Source: Brevundimonas sp. (lineage in GTDB: Bacteria > Pseudomonadota > Alphaproteobacteria > Caulobacterales > Caulobacteraceae). Taken from it: a DNA stretch of 64,000 nucleotides. The notes under the pieces are model-generated. The model was not told the DNA's origin, did not search any database, and saw only the letters and a list, made by a program, of their open reading frames with translations. Position numbers and translations under genes: made by a program. Of the stretch, positions 61,098 through 64,000 are shown piece after piece. The stretch's first letter is position 1, and the number at the start of each line of letters is the position of its first letter. The DNA lies in the NCBI RefSeq assembly GCF_029945885.1, contig NZ_JAQSDK010000013.1, positions 1 to 64,000 of the forward strand, read 5' to 3'.

Positions 61098-62346
61098 ATC
61101 CACCCCGCCGGAGTCGTCCGGTACCGATCCTTGGAAGCTGCGCGATTTCCGCCTGTTGTGGGTCGGGCGGCTGGCCGCCGTGTTCGGCATCCAGGTCCAG
61201 TCCTCGGCCCTGTTGTGGCAGGTCTATGAGATCGCCCGGCGCGACCACCCGATCGAACAGGCCAGCCTGTATCTGGGGCTGGTCGGACTGGTGCAGTTCC
61301 TGCCGATGCTGGCCCTGACCCTGCCGGCGGGCGAGATGGCCGACCGGCGCGACCGGCGGATGACCGTGGTCGCCTCCATCAGCGTCGAGGCGGCCTGCGC
61401 CATCGCCTTCCTGGCCATGGCCATCCATGGGTCACCGCCGCTGTGGGGGCTGCTGACCGTGGCCTGTGTATTCGGGGCGGCGCGCGCCTTCCTGGCTCCG
61501 GCCAGCCAGGCCTTCCTGCCGATGGTGGTCGGGATGAAGGCCCTGCCCAAGGCCATCGTCGCCCAGTCCCTGGCCTTCCAGACCGGGGCCATCGCCGGCC
61601 CGGCCCTGGGCGGGGTCATCGTCGGTATCTCGACACCCCTGGCCTATGGCGTGTCGCTGGGCATGTTCGCGGTCGGCCTGTCGGCCATGCTGCTGATCCG
61701 TACCAGTGGTCGCCCGGTGCGGCTGAACGGCCTGATCCGGCGTTGGGCCGCGGTCAAGGAAGGGCTGCAATACGTCTGGTCGACGCGCATCGTGCTGGGG
61801 GCCATCTCGCTGGACCTGATCGTGGTGCTGCTGGCCGGGGTAGCGTTGCTGACCCCGGTGTTCGCCCGCGACATCCTGATGATCGGACCCGAGGGCTTCG
61901 GCCTGTTGCGGGCCTCGTTCGGGGTCGGGGCCCTGGTCATGGCCCTGTATCTGGGGCGGTTTCCGATCCTGCGGCGCGGGGGCGTGTGGATGTTCGGGGC
62001 CGTGGCCGTGTTCGGGATCTGCACCCTGATCTTCGGCCTGTCCAAGGTCGCCTGGCTCAGCGCCCTGGTGCTGTTCATCGGCGGGGCCGCCGACATGATC
62101 AGCGTCAACATCCGCCAGACCCTGATCCAGATCGCCACCCCCGATCACATGCGTGGCCGGGTGTCCTCGGTATCGATGTTGTTCATCGGGGCGTCCAACG
62201 AATTGGGCGAGGCCTATTCCGGGGTCATGGTCCGGCTGATGGGCCCGATCGGCGCGGCGGTGTTCGGCGGGGCCGCGGCCCTGGGCGCGACCGGCCTCTG
62301 GGCGAAACTGTTCCCGGGCCTGCGCAAGGCGGACAAGCTGGGCTAG
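61081..62346 (+). CDS. MFS transporter (EntS/MFS_3-like)
   Basis: 421 residues with 11-12 hydrophobic segments. ADRRDRRMTVV is the motif between segments 2 and 3 (motif A, GXXXDRXGRR-like), and the overall form (FRLLWVGRLAAVFGIQVQ at the start) fits the MFS_3/EntS-like group, exporters of siderophores, macrolides and similar small molecules. ATG 61081 lies inside the end of the cupin gene (17-base overlap). Substrate unknown; the cupin may act on the same compound, but this is a guess. Confidence 0.83.
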   Translation: MTDAAESTPPESSGTDPWKLRDFRLLWVGRLAAVFGIQVQSSALLWQVYEIARRDHPIEQASLYLGLVGLVQFLPMLALTLPAGEMADRRDRRMTVVASISVEAACAIAFLAMAIHGSPPLWGLLTVACVFGAARAFLAPASQAFLPMVVGMKALPKAIVAQSLAFQTGAIAGPALGGVIVGISTPLAYGVSLGMFAVGLSAMLLIRTSGRPVRLNGLIRRWAAVKEGLQYVWSTRIVLGAISLDLIVVLLAGVALLTPVFARDILMIGPEGFGLLRASFGVGALVMALYLGRFPILRRGGVWMFGAVAVFGICTLIFGLSKVAWLSALVLFIGGAADMISVNIRQTLIQIATPDHMRGRVSSVSMLFIGASNELGEAYSGVMVRLMGPIGAAVFGGAAALGATGLWAKLFPGLRKADKLG

Positions 62347-62368
62347 GGCGGACGCTTGGGCCGGATGC

Positions 62369-63280
62369 CTAGGCGGGGGCACCCGGCCCGAGGGTCGGGA
62401 CGCCCCGGGTGTCGGTCGTCAGGATCGCCCCGATCGAGGCCACCACGATACAGCCGATGGCCAGCCATTGCAGGCTGCCGAGCTGCTCATGCAGCAGGAA
62501 CAGGCCGGCGATCGCGCCGATGGCCGGCTCGGCGGACAGCAGGACGCCGAAGGTTCGTTTGGGGATGTGGCGCAAGGCGATCATCTCCAGCGAATAGGGC
62601 AGGGCGCTGGACACCAGCGCCACGCCCAGTCCCAGCAGCAGGACCGACGGGGCCAGCAGGGCCGGACCCGCGCTGATGACGCCGAACGGCAGGATGACCA
62701 TGGCGGCGGTGCTCATGCCCAGGGCCACCGACTGTCCGGCGTGCATGTGCGACAGCCGTTTGCCGAAGATGATGTACAGGGCCCAGAACAGGCCCGCCGC
62801 CGCCGCGAAGGCAACGCCGACCGGGTCCAGCGCATGGAGGCCGCCACGCAGGGGCAGCAGCAGGCCCAGACCGGTGACGGCGCAGGCGATCCAGACGAAA
62901 TGGATCCAGCGCCGGGAATGAACCAGCGCCAGGGTCAGCGGTCCGGCGAACTCGATGGCGATGGCCGGCCCCAGCGGAATGGTCCGCAGCGACAGGTAGA
63001 AGGTCAGGTTCATCAGCCCCAGGACCAGGCCGTACATCAGTACCCGCCCGGCGTCGTCCCGGCTGAGCCGGAACCGCCACGGTCGCCAGATACAGACCAG
63101 CACCAGGGCCGACAGCCCGACCCGCAGGGTCGAGGTCCCTTCGGCCCCGACGACCGGGAACAACTGTTTGGCGAACGACGTCCCGACCGACAGCGACACC
63201 ATCCCGCCCAGCAGGGCCAGATAGGGCAGGGCCGCCAGAACGGGCTGGGTCAGGACCGGGTTGGGGCGGGGCGTCGACAT
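62369..63280 (-). CDS. EamA/DMT-family transporter (RhtA-like)
   Basis: 303 residues with ten hydrophobic segments in two repeated halves, typical for DMT exporters. The first half carries ALLGGMVSLSVGTSFAKQLFP and GPAIAIEFAGPLTLAL, the second LRHIPKRTFGVLLSAEPAIGAIAGL, in which SAEPAIGA is the RhtA-like motif. Likely exports amino acids or similar. No linked genes; it is convergent with the MFS_3-like gene. Confidence 0.87.
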   Translation of the reverse strand: MSTPRPNPVLTQPVLAALPYLALLGGMVSLSVGTSFAKQLFPVVGAEGTSTLRVGLSALVLVCIWRPWRFRLSRDDAGRVLMYGLVLGLMNLTFYLSLRTIPLGPAIAIEFAGPLTLALVHSRRWIHFVWIACAVTGLGLLLPLRGGLHALDPVGVAFAAAAGLFWALYIIFGKRLSHMHAGQSVALGMSTAAMVILPFGVISAGPALLAPSVLLLGLGVALVSSALPYSLEMIALRHIPKRTFGVLLSAEPAIGAIAGLFLLHEQLGSLQWLAIGCIVVASIGAILTTDTRGVPTLGPGAPA

Positions 63281-63367
63281 GGGCCCCGATATAGCGGGCC
63301 GGACGGGCGTTGCACGGTCGAAATCGGTACGGGGTTAACTGAGGCAGGACGCCCGCCCCCTACGCCC

Positions 63368-64000
63368 TCACCAGGGCCGGAAATGCTTGCTCAGCTTCAG
63401 GCCCTGGCTCTGGTAGTGGCTGCCGCCCTCGCCATACAGGCGGCTCGGCCGTTCGATCAGGGGCTCATAGACCAGACGGGCGACGATCTGGCCGTGTTCC
63501 AGCAGGAAGGGGGTGTCGTGGGTGCGCACCTCCAGCACGCCCTTGGAGCCCGCGCCGTGGGCCTCGTCCGTGCCGAAGCCGGGGTCGAAGAAGCCGGCGT
63601 AATGGACGCGGAACTCGCCGACCGACGGGTCAATCGGGGTCATTTCGGCGGCCTGGTCGACCGGGATCTCGACGTCGTCGCTGGAGGCCAGGATGTAGAA
63701 TTCACCCGGATCCAGCAGCAGCTGGCCGGCGCGCAGGGTCAGGGGCTCCCAGAAGTCGCGCGGGTCGTGGCCGTCGATGTGATCCATATTGACCACCCCG
63801 GCGTGGCGGCGACCGCGGAAGCCGACCACACCGTCGGTCGTCCCATCCAGATCGACGCCGACGCTGCGGGTCTCCAGCTTGGGCGGTTCGCCGGCCTTCA
63901 GCCGCAGCTGGTTCAGCCGGGTGCCGGGCCGGACCAGGATGGAAAAGGTCTGGGGCGCGATCTCCAGATACAGGGGGCCGTCATAGCCCTCGGCGACATC
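63368..64000 (-). CDS. dcd: 2'-deoxycytidine 5'-triphosphate deaminase, N-terminus outside window
   Basis: Deaminates dCTP to dUTP for thymidylate synthesis. The visible C-terminal 210 residues contain GFFDPGF, in the trimer-core loop of the Dcd family, and HETPFLL-like HDTPFLLEHGQIVARLVYE, typical of the long alphaproteobacterial form (about 360 residues). The gene begins beyond the right edge; the N-terminal copy of the fold is not visible except its last part (LYLEIAPQTFSILVRPGTRL). The catalytic loop can thus only partly be checked. An 87-bp gap separates it from the EamA gene. Confidence 0.85.
   Translation of the reverse strand, partial: DVAEGYDGPLYLEIAPQTFSILVRPGTRLNQLRLKAGEPPKLETRSVGVDLDGTTDGVVGFRGRRHAGVVNMDHIDGHDPRDFWEPLTLRAGQLLLDPGEFYILASSDDVEIPVDQAAEMTPIDPSVGEFRVHYAGFFDPGFGTDEAHGAGSKGVLEVRTHDTPFLLEHGQIVARLVYEPLIERPSRLYGEGGSHYQSQGLKLSKHFRPW

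Overview
The window is a strongly GC-rich chromosomal segment with the gene content of an alphaproteobacterium of the Caulobacterales, most likely Brevundimonas or a close relative. The main reasons are a Caulobacter-type tad/cpa pilus locus with Flp pilins, an acyltransferase-tsaE-amgK-murU-addB-addA-trxA run, the trpFBA-accD-folC order, PhaR, and many start codons that overlap the previous stop (ATGA, GTGA, TTGA). The genus is inferred from gene content; no alignment was run. Genes are dense on both strands, no gap between genes exceeds about 260 bases, and I see no tRNA, rRNA, CRISPR array, prophage or insertion sequence.

Layout. 1-6.5 kb: a cut-off type III PLP decarboxylase, a DUF2254 membrane protein, then phnC-phnD-phnE (phosphonate/phosphite-type ABC transporter) followed by a PstS-like phosphate-binding lipoprotein and a small TonB-C-like protein. 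6.4-15.9 kb: envelope glycosyltransferases (GT4, GT39, GT2), HMG-CoA lyase, PhaR with two small downstream reading frames, a hemolysin III protein, acetyl-CoA acetyltransferase and an RsmC-type methyltransferase. 15.9-23.3 kb: a palindromic intergenic element, rsuA, a Phd/PIN toxin-antitoxin pair with a perfect 20-bp operator-like palindrome, and trpF-trpB-(secreted unknown)-trpA-accD-folC, convergent with trxA across tandem hairpins. 23.4-33.1 kb, minus strand: addA, addB (double-strand-break repair), murU and amgK (MurNAc recycling), tsaE (tRNA t6A) and an acyltransferase.

33.2-44.5 kb: two tandem secreted S9 peptidases with a strong terminator, a secreted unknown, an esterase-like protein, AMP nucleosidase, a methyltransferase, a membrane protein with its small winged-helix regulator, a phosphatase and pabB. 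44.4-55.7 kb: the tad pilus locus. Three minus-strand genes (a lone CpaC-N-domain protein, TadE, TadE/G) diverge from two almost identical pilins, each with its own copy of the same terminator, followed by cpaA-B-C-D-E-F-tadB-tadC. 55.7-64 kb: an SRPBCC protein, an MFS exporter coupled to a [2Fe-2S] thioredoxin-like protein, an M20 amidohydrolase, a three-hairpin element, dapE, a cupin with an overlapping MFS gene, an EamA transporter and a cut-off dCTP deaminase.

Points most worth following up are the toxin-antitoxin pair whose toxin stop overlaps the trpF start; the four-cysteine secreted protein wedged between trpB and trpA; an AccD without any of the four zinc-finger cysteines; a TrpA with Glu in place of the catalytic Asp60; three unrelated families of palindromic intergenic elements (one with compensatory stem changes); and a CtrA-box-like motif held inside an inverted repeat ahead of the twin pilins. 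I did not find a clearly new multi-gene system; most of the window is recognisable core metabolism and envelope biology.
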